Assembly: GCA_029961685.1 (NCBI GenBank)
Contig: JARWKL010000069.1
Span: 1 to 64,000 of the forward strand
DNA length: 64,000 nt
Reading direction: 5' to 3'
From: Aristolochia californica
Taxonomy: Eukaryota; Streptophyta; Magnoliopsida; Piperales; Aristolochiaceae
Part shown: positions 23,990 through 38,773 of the stretch, in pieces
Position numbering within the stretch: position 1 is the stretch's first letter
How the letters are laid out: every line of letters begins with the position of its first letter
The notes under the pieces: generated by a model
The model's database searches: none
The model's input: the letters and a program-made list of their open reading frames with translations, nothing else
What the model was told of the DNA's origin: nothing
Program-made: the position numbers and the translations under genes

Positions 23990-25333
23990 GTGGAATTTCC
24001 CAAACATGGATTTTGGGGCTCATTTTTAGTGCCTGAAATAATTATCTATGGTTATCGAAACTTTTTTGCACACATGAACTCTAAAATTTTCGTTTTGTTG
24101 CGATCTTATATCTATTTTGTTTACGAGGAAAAATGGGAGAGCACAACTTTGGACCCGAAAAAAAAAAAAAATTTGAACATCCCAAATGGAAATGCACAAA
24201 TGCTGAGAGAGATAATTCCAAAAAGCAAAAAGTGATTTTTAAGGATAAGCAAAAAGTGGGTTGGTAAATATCCAACCACATGAGAATTGGACTTTTTCAA
24301 CTCCCCCTAATTTTTGGATCATTAGGCCACTTGCATCCTCAACTTGCTTGTGGCATGCACATCAACCACACATAAAGCATGTTGGGATTAGTTAGAAGTC
24401 CCTTTCCTATAAAATTCCACCAAGCTATTATTAGGGGGTTGTACTAGGGGAATTTCCCAAACATGGATTTTGGGGCTCATTTTTAGTGCCTGAAATAATT
24501 CTCTATAGTTTTCGAATTTTTTTTGCACACATGAACTCTAAAATTTTCGTTTTGTTGCGATCTTATATCTTTTTTGTTTACGAGGAAAAATGGGAGAGCA
24601 CAAGTTTGGACCCCAAAAAAAAAAAAATTTGAACATCCCAAATGGAAAAGCACAAATGCTGAGAGAGATAATTCCAAAAAGCAAAAAGTGGGTTGGTAAA
24701 TATCCAACCACTTGAGAATTTGATTTTTTCTACTCCCCCTAATTTTTGGATCATTAGGCCACTTGCAAACTCAACATGCATGTGGCATGCACATCCACCA
24801 CACTTAAAGCATGTTGGGATCAGTTAGAAGTCCCTTTCCTATAAAATTCCACCAAGCTATTATTAGGGGGTTGTACTAGTGGAATTTCCCTAACATGGAT
24901 TTTGGGGTTCATTTGTGGTGCCTGAAATAATTCTCTATAGTTTTCGAATTTTTTTTGCACACATGAACTCTAAAATTTTCGTTTGGTGGCAATCTTATAT
25001 CTATTTTGTTTACGAGGAAAAATGGGAGAGCACAAGTTTGGACCCAAAAAAAAAAAAATTTGAACATCCCAAATTGAAATGCACAAATGCTGAGAGAGAT
25101 AATTCCACAAAGCAAAAAGTGATTTTTAAGGATAGGCAAAAAGTGGGTTGGTAAATATCCAACCACTTGAGAATTTGATTTTTTCTAGTCCCCCTAATTT
25201 TTTGATCATTAGGCCACTTGCATCCTCAACATGCTTGTGGCATGCACATCCACCACACTTAAAGCATGTTGGGATCAGTTAGAAGTCCCTTTCTTATAAA
25301 ATTCCACCAAGCTATTTTTAGGGGGTTGTACTA
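23990..25333 (+). repeat. HOR unit 19
   Basis: B3, GG, c at site 933. Same visible alleles as unit 18. Confidence 0.96.
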
Positions 25334-26677
25334 GTGGAATTTCCCAAACATGGATTTTGGGGCTCATTTTTAGTGCCTGAAATAATTATCTATGGTTATC
25401 GAAACTTTTTTGCACACATGAACTCTAAAATTTTCGTTTTGTTGCGATCTTATATCTATTTTGTTTACGAGGAAAAATGGGAGAGCACAACTTTGGACCC
25501 GAAAAAAAAAAAAAATTTGAACATCCCAAATGGAAATGCACAAATGCTGAGAGAGATAATTCCAAAAAGCAAAAAGTGATTTTTAAGGATAAGCAAAAAG
25601 TGGGTTGGTAAATATCCAACCACATGAGAATTGGACTTTTTCAACTCCCCCTAATTTTTGGATCATTAGGCCACTTGCATCCTCAACTTGCTTGTGGCAT
25701 GCACATCAACCACACATAAAGCATGTTGGGATCAGTTAGAAGTCCCTTTCTTATAAAATTCCACCAAGCTATTATTAGGGGGTTGTACTAGGGGAATTTC
25801 CCAAACATGGATTTTGGGGCTCATTTTTAGTGCCTGAAATAATTCTCTATAGTTTTCGAATTTTTTTTGCACACATGAACTCTAAAATTTTCGTTTTGTT
25901 GCGATCTTATATCTTTTTTGTTTACGAGGAAAAATGGGAGAGCACAAGTTTGGACCCGAAAAAAAAAAAAATTTGAACATCCCAAATGGAAAAGCACAAA
26001 TGCTGAGAGAGATAATTCCAAAAAGCAAAAAGTGGGTTGGTAAATATCCAACCACTTGAGAATTTGATTTTTTCTACTCCCCCTAATTTTTGGATCATTA
26101 GGCCACTTGCAAACTCAACATGCATGTGGCATGCACATCCACCACACTTAAAGCATGTTGGGATCAGTTAGAAGTCCCTTTCCTATAAAATTCCACCAAG
26201 CTATTATTAGGGGGTTGTACTAGTGGAATTTCCCTAACATGGATTTTGGGGTTCATTTGTGGTGCATGAAATAATTCTCTATAGTTTTCGAATTTTTTTT
26301 GCACACATGAACTCTAAAATTTTCGTTTGGTGGCAATCTTATATCTATTTTGTTTACGAGGAAAAATGGGAGAGCACAAGTTTGGACCCAAAAAAAAAAA
26401 AATTTGAACATCCCAAATTGAAATGCACAAATGCTGAGAGAGATAATTCCACAAAGCAAAAAGTGATTTTTAAGGATAGGCAAAAAGTGGGTTGGTAAAT
26501 ATCCAACCACTTGAGAATTTGATTTTTTCTAGTCCCCCTAATTTTTTGATCATTAGGCCACTTGCATCCTCAACATGCTTGTGGCATGCACATCCACCAC
26601 ACTTAAAGCATGTTGGGATCAGTTAGAAGTCCCTTTCTTATAAAATTCCACCAAGCTATTTTTAGGGGGTTGTACTA
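25334..26677 (+). repeat. HOR unit 20
   Basis: Conversion pair in A (c at 25733, t at 25751), B2, GG, a at site 933 (26266). Confidence 0.96.
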
Positions 26678-28021
26678 GTGGAATTTCCCAAACATGGATT
26701 TTGGGGCTCATTTTTAGTGCCTGAAATAATTATCTATGGTTATCGAAACTTTTTTGCACACATGAACTCTAAAATTTTCGTTTTGTTGCGATCTTATATC
26801 TATTTTGTTTACGAGGAAAAATGGGAGAGCACAACTTTGGACCCGAAAAAAAAAAAAAATTTGAACATCCCAAATGGAAATGCACAAATGCTGAGAGAGA
26901 TAATTCCAAAAAGCAAAAAGTGATTTTTAAGGATAAGCAAAAAGTGGGTTGGTAAATATCCAACCACATGAGAATTGGACTTTTTCAACTCCCCCTAATT
27001 TTTGGATCATTAGGCCACTTGCATCCTCAACTTGCTTGTGGCATGCACATCAACCACACATAAAGCATGTTGGGATTAGTTAGAAGTCCCTTTCCTATAA
27101 AATTCCACCAAGCTATTATTAGGGGGTTGTACTAGGGGAATTTCCCAAACATGGATTTTGGGGCTCATTTTTAGTGCCTGAAATAATTCTCTATAGTTTT
27201 CGAATTTTTTTTGCACACATGAACTCTAAAATTTTCGTTTTGTTGCGATCTTATATCTTTTTTGTTTACGAGGAAAAATGGGAGAGCACAAGTTTGGACC
27301 CCAAAAAAAAAAAAATTTGAACATCCCAAATGGAAAAGCACAAATGCTGAGAGAGATAATTCCAAAAAGCAAAAAGTGGGTTGGTAAATATCCAACCACT
27401 TGAGAATTTGATTTTTTCTACTCCCCCTAATTTTTGGATCATTAGGCCACTTGCAAACTCAACATGCATGTGGCATGCACATCCACCACACTTAAAGCAT
27501 GTTGGGATCAGTTAGAAGTCCCTTTCCTATAAAATTCCACCAAGCTATTATTAGGGGGTTGTACTAGTGGAATTTCCCTAACATGGATTTTGGGGTTCAT
27601 TTGTGGTGCCTGAAATAATTCTCTATAGTTTTCGAATTTTTTTTGCACACATGAACTCTAAAATTTTCGTTTGGTGGCAATCTTATATCTATTTTGTTTA
27701 CGAGGAAAAATGGGAGAGCACAAGTTTGGACCCAAAAAAAAAAAAATTTGAACATCCCAAATTGAAATGCACAAATGCTGAGAGAGATAATTCCACAAAG
27801 CAAAAAGTGATTTTTAAGGATAGGCAAAAAGTGGGTTGGTAAATATCCAACCACTTGAGAATTTGATTTTTTCTAGTCCCCCTAATTTTTTGATCATTAG
27901 GCCACTTGCATCCTCAACATGCTTGTGGCATGCACATCCACCACACTTAAAGCATGTTGGGATCAGTTAGAAGTCCCTTTCTTATAAAATTCCACCAAGC
28001 TATTTTTAGGGGGTTGTACTA
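26678..28021 (+). repeat. HOR unit 21
   Basis: No conversion pair, B3, GG, c at site 933. Confidence 0.96.
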
Positions 28022-29365
28022 GTGGAATTTCCCAAACATGGATTTTGGGGCTCATTTTTAGTGCCTGAAATAATTATCTATGGTTATCGAAACTTTTTTG
28101 CACACATGAACTCTAAAATTTTCGTTTTGTTGCGATCTTATATCTATTTTGTTTACGAGGAAAAATGGGAGAGCACAACTTTGGACCCGAAAAAAAAAAA
28201 AAATTTGAACATCCCAAATGGAAATGCACAAATGCTGAGAGAGATAATTCCAAAAAGCAAAAAGTGATTTTTAAGGATAAGCAAAAAGTGGGTTGGTAAA
28301 TATCCAACCACATGAGAATTGGACTTTTTCAACTCCCCCTAATTTTTGGATCATTAGGCCACTTGCATCCTCAACTTGCTTGTGGCATGCACATCAACCA
28401 CACATAAAGCATGTTGGGATTAGTTAGAAGTCCCTTTCCTATAAAATTCCACCAAGCTATTATTAGGGGGTTGTACTAGGGGAATTTCCCAAACATGGAT
28501 TTTGGGGCTCATTTTTAGTGCCTGAAATAATTCTCTATAGTTTTCGAATTTTTTTTGCACACATGAACTCTAAAATTTTCGTTTTGTTGCGATCTTATAT
28601 CTTTTTTGTTTACGAGGAAAAATGGGAGAGCACAAGTTTGGACCCGAAAAAAAAAAAAATTTGAACATCCCAAATGGAAAAGCACAAATGCTGAGAGAGA
28701 TAATTCCAAAAAGCAAAAAGTGGGTTGGTAAATATCCAACCACTTGAGAATTTGATTTTTTCTACTCCCCCTAATTTTTGGATCATTAGGCCACTTGCAA
28801 ACTCAACATGCATGTGGCATGCACATCCACCACACTTAAAGCATGTTGGGATCAGTTAGAAGTCCCTTTCCTATAAAATTCCACCAAGCTATTATTAGGG
28901 GGTTGTACTAGTGGAATTTCCCTAACATGGATTTTGGGGTTCATTTGTGGTGCCTGAAATAATTCTCTATAGTTTTCGAATTTTTTTTGCACACATGAAC
29001 TCTAAAATTTTCGTTTGGTGGCAATCTTATATCTATTTTGTTTACGAGGAAAAATGGGAGAGCACAAGTTTGGACCCAAAAAAAAAAAAATTTGAACATC
29101 CCAAATTGAAATGCACAAATGCTGAGAGAGATAATTCCACAAAGCAAAAAGTGATTTTTAAGGATAGGCAAAAAGTGGGTTGGTAAATATCCAACCACTT
29201 GAGAATTTGATTTTTTCTAGTCCCCCTAATTTTTTGATCATTAGGCCACTTGCATCCTCAACATGCTTGTGGCATGCACATCCACCACACTTAAAGCATG
29301 TTGGGATCAGTTAGAAGTCCCTTTCTTATAAAATTCCACCAAGCTATTTTTAGGGGGTTGTACTA
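28022..29365 (+). repeat. HOR unit 22
   Basis: B2, GG, c at site 933. Confidence 0.96.
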
Positions 29366-30709
29366 GTGGAATTTCCCAAACATGGATTTTGGGGCTCATT
29401 TTTAGTGCCTGAAATAATTATCTATGGTTATCGAAACTTTTTTGCACACATGAACTCTAAAATTTTCGTTTTGTTGCGATCTTATATCTATTTTGTTTAC
29501 GAGGAAAAATGGGAGAGCACAACTTTGGACCCGAAAAAAAAAAAAAATTTGAACATCCCAAATGGAAATGCACAAATGCTGAGAGAGATAATTCCAAAAA
29601 GCAAAAAGTGATTTTTAAGGATAAGCAAAAAGTGGGTTGGTAAATATCCAACCACATGAGAATTGGACTTTTTCAACTCCCCCTAATTTTTGGATCATTA
29701 GGCCACTTGCATCCTCAACTTGCTTGTGGCATGCACATCAACCACACATAAAGCATGTTGGGATTAGTTAGAAGTCCCTTTCCTATAAAATTCCACCAAG
29801 CTATTATTAGGGGGTTGTACTAGGGGAATTTCCCAAACATGGATTTTGGGGCTCATTTTTAGTGCCTGAAATAATTCTCTATAGTTTTCGAATTTTTTTT
29901 GCACACATGAACTCTAAAATTTTCGTTTTGTTGCGATCTTATATCTTTTTTGTTTACGAGGAAAAATGGGAGAGCACAAGTTTGGACCCGAAAAAAAAAA
30001 AAATTTGAACATCCCAAATGGAAAAGCACAAATGCTGAGAGAGATAATTCCAAAAAGCAAAAAGTGGGTTGGTAAATATCCAACCACTTGAGAATTTGAT
30101 TTTTTCTACTCCCCCTAATTTTTGGATCATTAGGCCACTTGCAAACTCAACATGCATGTGGCATGCACATCCACCACACTTAAAGCATGTTGGGATCAGT
30201 TAGAAGTCCCTTTCCTATAAAATTCCACCAAGCTATTATTAGGGGGTTGTACTAGTGGAATTTCCCTAACATGGATTTTGGGGTTCATTTGTGGTGCCTG
30301 AAATAATTCTCTATAGTTTTCGAATTTTTTTTGCACACATGAACTCTAAAATTTTCGTTTGGTGGCAATCTTATATCTATTTTGTTTACGAGGAAAAATG
30401 GGAGAGCACAAGTTTGGACCCAAAAAAAAAAAAATTTGAACATCCCAAATTGAAATGCACAAATGCTGAGAGAGATAATTCCACAAAGCAAAAAGTGATT
30501 TTTAAGGATAGGCAAAAAGTGGGTTGGTAAATATCCAACCACTTGAGAATTTGATTTTTTCTAGTCCCCCTAATTTTTTGATCATTAGGCCACTTGCATC
30601 CTCAACATGCTTGTGGCATGCACATCCACCACACTTAAAGCATGTTGGGATCAGTTAGAAGTCCCTTTCTTATAAAATTCCACCAAGCTATTTTTAGGGG
30701 GTTGTACTA
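29366..30709 (+). repeat. HOR unit 23
   Basis: B2, GG, c at site 933. Same visible alleles as unit 22. Confidence 0.96.
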
Positions 30710-32053
30710 GTGGAATTTCCCAAACATGGATTTTGGGGCTCATTTTTAGTGCCTGAAATAATTATCTATGGTTATCGAAACTTTTTTGCACACATGAACT
30801 CTAAAATTTTCGTTTTGTTGCGATCTTATATCTATTTTGTTTACGAGGAAAAATGGGAGAGCACAACTTTGGACCCGAAAAAAAAAAAAAATTTGAACAT
30901 CCCAAATGGAAATGCACAAATGCTGAGAGTGATAATTCCAAAAAGCAAAAAGTGATTTTTAAGGATAAGCAAAAAGTGGGTTGGTAAATATCCAACCACA
31001 TGAGAATTGGACTTTTTCAACTCCCCCTAATTTTTGGATCATTAGGCCACTTGCATCCTCAACTTGCTTGTGGCATGCACATCAACCACACATAAAGCAT
31101 GTTGGGATTAGTTAGAAGTCCCTTTCCTATAAAATTCCACCAAGCTATTATTAGGGGGTTGTACTAGGGGAATTTCCCAAACATGGATTTTGGGGCTCAT
31201 TTTTAGTGCCTGAAATAATTCTCTATAGTTTTCGAATTTTTTTTGCACACATGAACTCTAAAATTTTCGTTTTGTTGCGATCTTATATCTTTTTTGTTTA
31301 CGAGGAAAAATGGGAGAGCACAAGTTTGGACCCCAAAAAAAAAAAAATTTGAACATCCCAAATGGAAAAGCACAAATGCTGAGAGAGATAATTCCAAAAA
31401 GCAAAAAGTGGGTTGGTAAATATCCAACCACTTGAGAATTTGATTTTTTCTACTCCCCCTAATTTTTGGATCATTAGGCCACTTGCAAACTCAACATGCA
31501 TGTGGCATGCACATCCACCACACTTAAAGCATGTTGGGATCAGTTAGAAGTCCCTTTCCTATAAAATTCCACCAAGCTATTATTAGGGGGTTGTACTAGT
31601 GGAATTTCCCTAACATGGATTTTGGGGTTCATTTGTGGTGCATGAAATAATTCTCTATAGTTTTCGAATTTTTTTTGCACACATGAACTCTAAAATTTTC
31701 GTTTGGTGGCAATCTTATATCTATTTTGTTTACGAGGAAAAATGGGAGAGCACAAGTTTGGACCCAAAAAAAAAAAAATTTGAACATCCCAAATTGAAAT
31801 GCACAAATGCTGAGAGAGATAATTCCACAAAGCAAAAAGTGATTTTTAAGGATAGGCAAAAAGTGGGTTGGTAAATATCCAACCACTTGAGAATTTGATT
31901 TTTTCTAGTCCCCCTAATTTTTTGATCATTAGGCCACTTGCATCCTCAACATGCTTGTGGCATGCACATCCACCACACTTAAAGCATGTTGGGATCAGTT
32001 AGAAGTCCCTTTCTTATAAAATTCCACCAAGCTATTTTTAGGGGGTTGTACTA
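30710..32053 (+). repeat. HOR unit 24
   Basis: Private a-to-t change in A at 30930 ('gagagtgataatt'). B3, GG, a at site 933 (31642). Confidence 0.96.
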
Positions 32054-33397
32054 GTGGAATTTCCCAAACATGGATTTTGGGGCTCATTTTTAGTGCCTGA
32101 AATAATTATCTATGGTTATCGAAACTTTTTTGCACACATGAACTCTAAAATTTTCGTTTTGTTGCGATCTTATATCTATTTTGTTTACGAGGAAAAATGG
32201 GAGAGCACAACTTTGGACCCGAAAAAAAAAAAAAATTTGAACATCCCAAATGGAAATGCACAAATGCTGAGAGAGATAATTCCAAAAAGCAAAAAGTGAT
32301 TTTTAAGGATAAGCAAAAAGTGGGTTGGTAAATATCCAACCACATGAGAATTGGACTTTTTCAACTCCCCCTAATTTTTGGATCATTAGGCCACTTGCAT
32401 CCTCAACTTGCTTGTGGCATGCACATCAACCACACATAAAGCATGTTGGGATCAGTTAGAAGTCCCTTTCTTATAAAATTCCACCAAGCTATTATTAGGG
32501 GGTTGTACTAGGGGAATTTCCCAAACATGGATTTTGGGGCTCATTTTTAGTGCCTGAAATAATTCTCTATAGTTTTCGAATTTTTTTTGCACACATGAAC
32601 TCTAAAATTTTCGTTTTGTTGCGATCTTATATCTTTTTTGTTTACGAGGAAAAATGGGAGAGCACAAGTTTGGACCCGAAAAAAAAAAAAATTTGAACAT
32701 CCCAAATGGAAAAGCACAAATGCTGAGAGAGATAATTCCAAAAAGCAAAAAGTGGGTTGGTAAATATCCAACCACTTGAGAATTTGATTTTTTCTACTCC
32801 CCCTAATTTTTGGATCATTAGGCCACTTGCAAACTCAACATGCATGTGGCATGCACATCCACCACACTTAAAGCATGTTGGGATCAGTTAGAAGTCCCTT
32901 TCCTATAAAATTCCACCAAGCTATTATTAGGGGGTTGTACTAGTGGAATTTCCCTAACATGGATTTTGGGGTTCATTTGTGGTGCATGAAATAATTCTCT
33001 ATAGTTTTCGAATTTTTTTTGCACACATGAACTCTAAAATTTTCGTTTGGTGGCAATCTTATATCTATTTTGTTTACGAGGAAAAATGGGAGAGCACAAG
33101 TTTGGACCCAAAAAAAAAAAAATTTGAACATCCCAAATTGAAATGCACAAATGCTGAGAGAGATAATTCCACAAAGCAAAAAGTGATTTTTAAGGATAGG
33201 CAAAAAGTGGGTTGGTAAATATCCAACCACTTGAGAATTTGATTTTTTCTAGTCCCCCTAATTTTTTGATCATTAGGCCACTTGCATCCTCAACATGCTT
33301 GTGGCATGCACATCCACCACACTTAAAGCATGTTGGGATCAGTTAGAAGTCCCTTTCTTATAAAATTCCACCAAGCTATTTTTAGGGGGTTGTACTA
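32054..33397 (+). repeat. HOR unit 25
   Basis: Conversion pair (32453, 32471), B2, GG, a at site 933 (32986). Same allele string as unit 20. Confidence 0.96.
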
Positions 33398-34741
33398 GTG
33401 GAATTTCCCAAACATGGATTTTGGGGCTCATTTTTAGTGCCTGAAATAATTATCTATGGTTATCGAAACTTTTTTGCACACATGAACTCTAAAATTTTCG
33501 TTTTGTTGCGATCTTATATCTATTTTGTTTACGAGGAAAAATGGGAGAGCACAACTTTGGACCCGAAAAAAAAAAAAAATTTGAACATCCCAAATGGAAA
33601 TGCACAAATGCTGAGAGAGATAATTCCAAAAAGCAAAAAGTGATTTTTAAGGATAAGCAAAAAGTGGGTTGGTAAATATCCAACCACATGAGAATTGGAC
33701 TTTTTCAACTCCCCCTAATTTTTGGATCATTAGGCCACTTGCATCCTCAACTTGCTTGTGGCATGCACATCAACCACACATAAAGCATGTTGGGATTAGT
33801 TAGAAGTCCCTTTCCTATAAAATTCCACCAAGCTATTATTAGGGGGTTGTACTAGGGGAATTTCCCAAACATGGATTTTGGGGCTCATTTTTAGTGCCTG
33901 AAATAATTCTCTATAGTTTTCGAATTTTTTTTGCACACATGAACTCTAAAATTTTCGTTTTGTTGCGATCTTATATCTTTTTTGTTTACGAGGAAAAATG
34001 GGAGAGCACAAGTTTGGACCCCAAAAAAAAAAAAATTTGAACATCCCAAATGGAAAAGCACAAATGCTGAGAGAGATAATTCCAAAAAGCAAAAAGTGGG
34101 TTGGTAAATATCCAACCACTTGAGAATTTGATTTTTTCTACTCCCCCTAATTTTTGGATCATTAGGCCACTTGCAAACTCAACATGCATGTGGCATGCAC
34201 ATCCACCACACTTAAAGCATGTTGGGATCAGTTAGAAGTCCCTTTCCTATAAAATTCCACCAAGCTATTATTAGGGGGTTGTACTAGTGGAATTTCCCTA
34301 ACATGGATTTTGGGGTTCATTTGTGGTGCCTGAAATAATTCTCTATAGTTTTCGAATTTTTTTTGCACACATGAACTCTAAAATTTTCGTTTGGTGGCAA
34401 TCTTATATCTATTTTGTTTACGAGGAAAAATGGGAGAGCACAAGTTTGGACCCAAAAAAAAAAAAATTTGAACATCCCAAATTGAAATGCACAAATGCTG
34501 AGAGAGATAATTCCACAAAGCAAAAAGTGATTTTTAAGGATAGGCAAAAAGTGGGTTGGTAAATATCCAACCACTTGAGAATTTGATTTTTTCTAGTCCC
34601 CCTAATTTTTTGATCATTAGGCCACTTGCATCCTCAACATGCTTGTGGCATGCACATCCACCACACTTAAAGCATGTTGGGATCAGTTAGAAGTCCCTTT
34701 CTTATAAAATTCCACCAAGCTATTTTTAGGGGGTTGTACTA
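33398..34741 (+). repeat. HOR unit 26
   Basis: B3, GG, c at site 933. Same allele string as unit 21. Confidence 0.96.
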
Positions 34742-36085
34742 GTGGAATTTCCCAAACATGGATTTTGGGGCTCATTTTTAGTGCCTGAAATAATTATCTA
34801 TGGTTATCGAAACTTTTTTGCACACATGAACTCTAAAATTTTCGTTTTGTTGCGATCTTATATCTATTTTGTTTACGAGGAAAAATGGGAGAGCACAACT
34901 TTGGACCCGAAAAAAAAAAAAAATTTGAACATCCCAAATGGAAATGCACAAATGCTGAGAGAGATAATTCCAAAAAGCAAAAAGTGATTTTTAAGGATAA
35001 GCAAAAAGTGGGTTGGTAAATATCCAACCACATGAGAATTGGACTTTTTCAACTCCCCCTAATTTTTGGATCATTAGGCCACTTGCATCCTCAACTTGCT
35101 TGTGGCATGCACATCAACCACACATAAAGCATGTTGGGATTAGTTAGAAGTCCCTTTCCTATAAAATTCCACCAAGCTATTATTAGGGGGTTGTACTAGG
35201 GGAATTTCCCAAACATGGATTTTGGGGCTCATTTTTAGTGCCTGAAATAATTCTCTATAGTTTTCGAATTTTTTTTGCACACATGAACTCTAAAATTTTC
35301 GTTTTGTTGCGATCTTATATCTTTTTTGTTTACGAGGAAAAATGGGAGAGCACAAGTTTGGACCCGAAAAAAAAAAAAATTTGAACATCCCAAATGGAAA
35401 AGCACAAATGCTGAGAGAGATAATTCCAAAAAGCAAAAAGTGGGTTGGTAAATATCCAACCACTTGAGAATTTGATTTTTTCTACTCCCCCTAATTTTTG
35501 GATCATTAGGCCACTTGCAAACTCAACATGCATGTGGCATGCACATCCACCACACTTAAAGCATGTTGGGATCAGTTAGAAGTCCCTTTCCTATAAAATT
35601 CCACCAAGCTATTATTAGGGGGTTGTACTAGTGGAATTTCCCTAACATGGATTTTGGGGTTCATTTGTGGTGCCTGAAATAATTCTCTATAGTTTTCGAA
35701 TTTTTTTTGCACACATGAACTCTAAAATTTTCGTTTGGTGGCAATCTTATATCTATTTTGTTTACGAGGAAAAATGGGAGAGCACAAGTTTGGACCCAAA
35801 AAAAAAAAAATTTGAACATCCCAAATTGAAATGCACAAATGCTGAGAGAGATAATTCCACAAAGCAAAAAGTGATTTTTAAGGATAGGCAAAAAGTGGGT
35901 TGGTAAATATCCAACCACTTGAGAATTTGATTTTTTCTAGTCCCCCTAATTTTTTGATCATTAGGCCACTTGCATCCTCAACATGCTTGTGGCATGCACA
36001 TCCACCACACTTAAAGCATGTTGGGATCAGTTAGAAGTCCCTTTCTTATAAAATTCCACCAAGCTATTTTTAGGGGGTTGTACTA
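34742..36085 (+). repeat. HOR unit 27
   Basis: B2, GG, c at site 933. Same allele string as unit 22. Confidence 0.96.
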
Positions 36086-37429
36086 GTGGAATTTCCCAAA
36101 CATGGATTTTGGGGCTCATTTTTAGTGCCTGAAATAATTATCTATGGTTATCGAAACTTTTTTGCACACATGAACTCTAAAATTTTCGTTTTGTTGCGAT
36201 CTTATATCTATTTTGTTTACGAGGAAAAATGGGAGAGCACAACTTTGGACCCGAAAAAAAAAAAAAATTTGAACATCCCAAATGGAAATGCACAAATGCT
36301 GAGAGAGATAATTCCAAAAAGCAAAAAGTGATTTTTAAGGATAAGCAAAAAGTGGGTTGGTAAATATCCAACCACATGAGAATTGGACTTTTTCAACTCC
36401 CCCTAATTTTTGGATCATTAGGCCACTTGCATCCTCAACTTGCTTGTGGCATGCACATCAACCACACATAAAGCATGTTGGGATCAGTTAGAAGTCCCTT
36501 TCTTATAAAATTCCACCAAGCTATTATTAGGGGGTTGTACTAGGGGAATTTCCCAAACATGGATTTTGGGGCTCATTTTTAGTGCCTGAAATAATTCTCT
36601 ATAGTTTTCGAATTTTTTTTGCACACATGAACTCTAAAATTTTCGTTTTGTTGCGATCTTATATCTTTTTTGTTTACGAGGAAAAATGGGAGAGCACAAG
36701 TTTGGACCCGAAAAAAAAAAAAATTTGAACATCCCAAATGGAAAAGCACAAATGCTGAGAGAGATAATTCCAAAAAGCAAAAAGTGGGTTGGTAAATATC
36801 CAACCACTTGAGAATTTGATTTTTTCTACTCCCCCTAATTTTTGGATCATTAGGCCACTTGCAAACTCAACATGCATGTGGCATGCACATCCACCACACT
36901 TAAAGCATGTTGGGATCAGTTAGAAGTCCCTTTCCTATAAAATTCCACCAAGCTATTATTAGGGGGTTGTACTTGTGGAATTTCCCTAACATGGATTTTG
37001 GGGTTCATTTGTGGTGCCTGAAATAATTCTCTATAGTTTTCGAATTTTTTTTGCACACATGAACTCTACAATTTTCGTTTGGTGGCAATCTTATATCTAT
37101 TTTGTTTACGAGGAAAAATGGGAGAGCACAAGTTTGGACCCAAAAAAAAAAAAATTTGAACATCCCAAATTGAAATGCACAAATGCTGAGAGAGATAATT
37201 CCACAAAGCAAAAAGTGATTTTTAAGGATAGGCAAAAAGTGGGTTGGTAAATATCCAACCACTTGAGAATTTGATTTTTTCTAGTCCCCCTAATTTTTTG
37301 ATCATTAGGCCACTTGCATCCTCAACATGCTTGTGGCATGCACATCCACCACACTTAAAGCATGTTGGGATCAGTTAGAAGTCCCTTTCTTATAAAATTC
37401 CACCAAGCTATTTTTAGGGGGTTGTACTA
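36086..37429 (+). repeat. HOR unit 28
   Basis: Conversion pair (36485, 36503), B2, t at site 889 (36974, 'gtacttgtgg'), GG, c at site 984 ('ctacaatt'). Confidence 0.96.
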
Positions 37430-38773
37430 GTGGAATTTCCCAAACATGGATTTTGGGGCTCATTTTTAGTGCCTGAAATAATTATCTATGGTTATCGAAA
37501 CTTTTTTGCACACATGAACTCTAAAATTTTCGTTTTGTTGCGATCTTATATCTATTTTGTTTACGAGGAAAAATGGGAGAGCACAACTTTGGACCCGAAA
37601 AAAAAAAAAAATTTGAACATCCCAAATGGAAATGCACAAATGCTGAGAGAGATAATTCCAAAAAGCAAAAAGTGATTTTTAAGGATAAGCAAAAAGTGGG
37701 TTGGTAAATATCCAACCACATGAGAATTGGACTTTTTCAACTCCCCCTAATTTTTGGATCATTAGGCCACTTGCATCCTCAACTTGCTTGTGGCATGCAC
37801 ATCAACCACACATAAAGCATGTTGGGATTAGTTAGAAGTCCCTTTCCTATAAAATTCCACCAAGCTATTATTAGGGGGTTGTACTAGGGGAATTTCCCAA
37901 ACATGGATTTTGGGGCTCATTTTTAGTGCCTGAAATAATTCTCTATAGTTTTCGAATTTTTTTTGCACACATGAACTCTAAAATTTTCGTTTTGTTGCGA
38001 TCTTATATCTTTTTTGTTTACGAGGAAAAATGGGAGAGCACAAGTTTGGACCCGAAAAAAAAAAAAATTTGAACATCCCAAATGGAAAAGCACAAATGCT
38101 GAGAGAGATAATTCCAAAAAGCAAAAAGTGGGTTGGTAAATATCCAACCACTTGAGAATTTGATTTTTTCTACTCCCCCTAATTTTTGGATCATTAGGCC
38201 ACTTGCAAACTCAACATGCATGTGGCATGCACATCCACCACACTTAAAGCATGTTGGGATCAGTTAGAAGTCCCTTTCCTATAAAATTCCACCAAGCTAT
38301 TATTAGGGGGTTGTACTAGTGGAATTTCCCTAACATGGATTTTGGGGTTCATTTGTGGTGCCTGAAATAATTCTCTATAGTTTTCGAATTTTTTTTGCAC
38401 ACATGAACTCTAAAATTTTCGTTTGGTGGCAATCTTATATCTATTTTGTTTACGAGGAAAAATGGGAGAGCACAAGTTTGGACCCAAAAAAAAAAAAATT
38501 TGAACATCCCAAATTGAAATGCACAAATGCTGAGAGAGATAATTCCACAAAGCAAAAAGTGATTTTTAAGGATAGGCAAAAAGTGGGTTGGTAAATATCC
38601 AACCACTTGAGAATTTGATTTTTTCTAGTCCCCCTAATTTTTTGATCATTAGGCCACTTGCATCCTCAACATGCTTGTGGCATGCACATCCACCACACTT
38701 AAAGCATGTTGGGATCAGTTAGAAGTCCCTTTCTTATAAAATTCCACCAAGCTATTTTTAGGGGGTTGTACTA
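37430..38773 (+). repeat. HOR unit 29
   Basis: No conversion pair, B2, GG, a at site 984. It separates two near-identical units (28 and 30). Confidence 0.96.
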
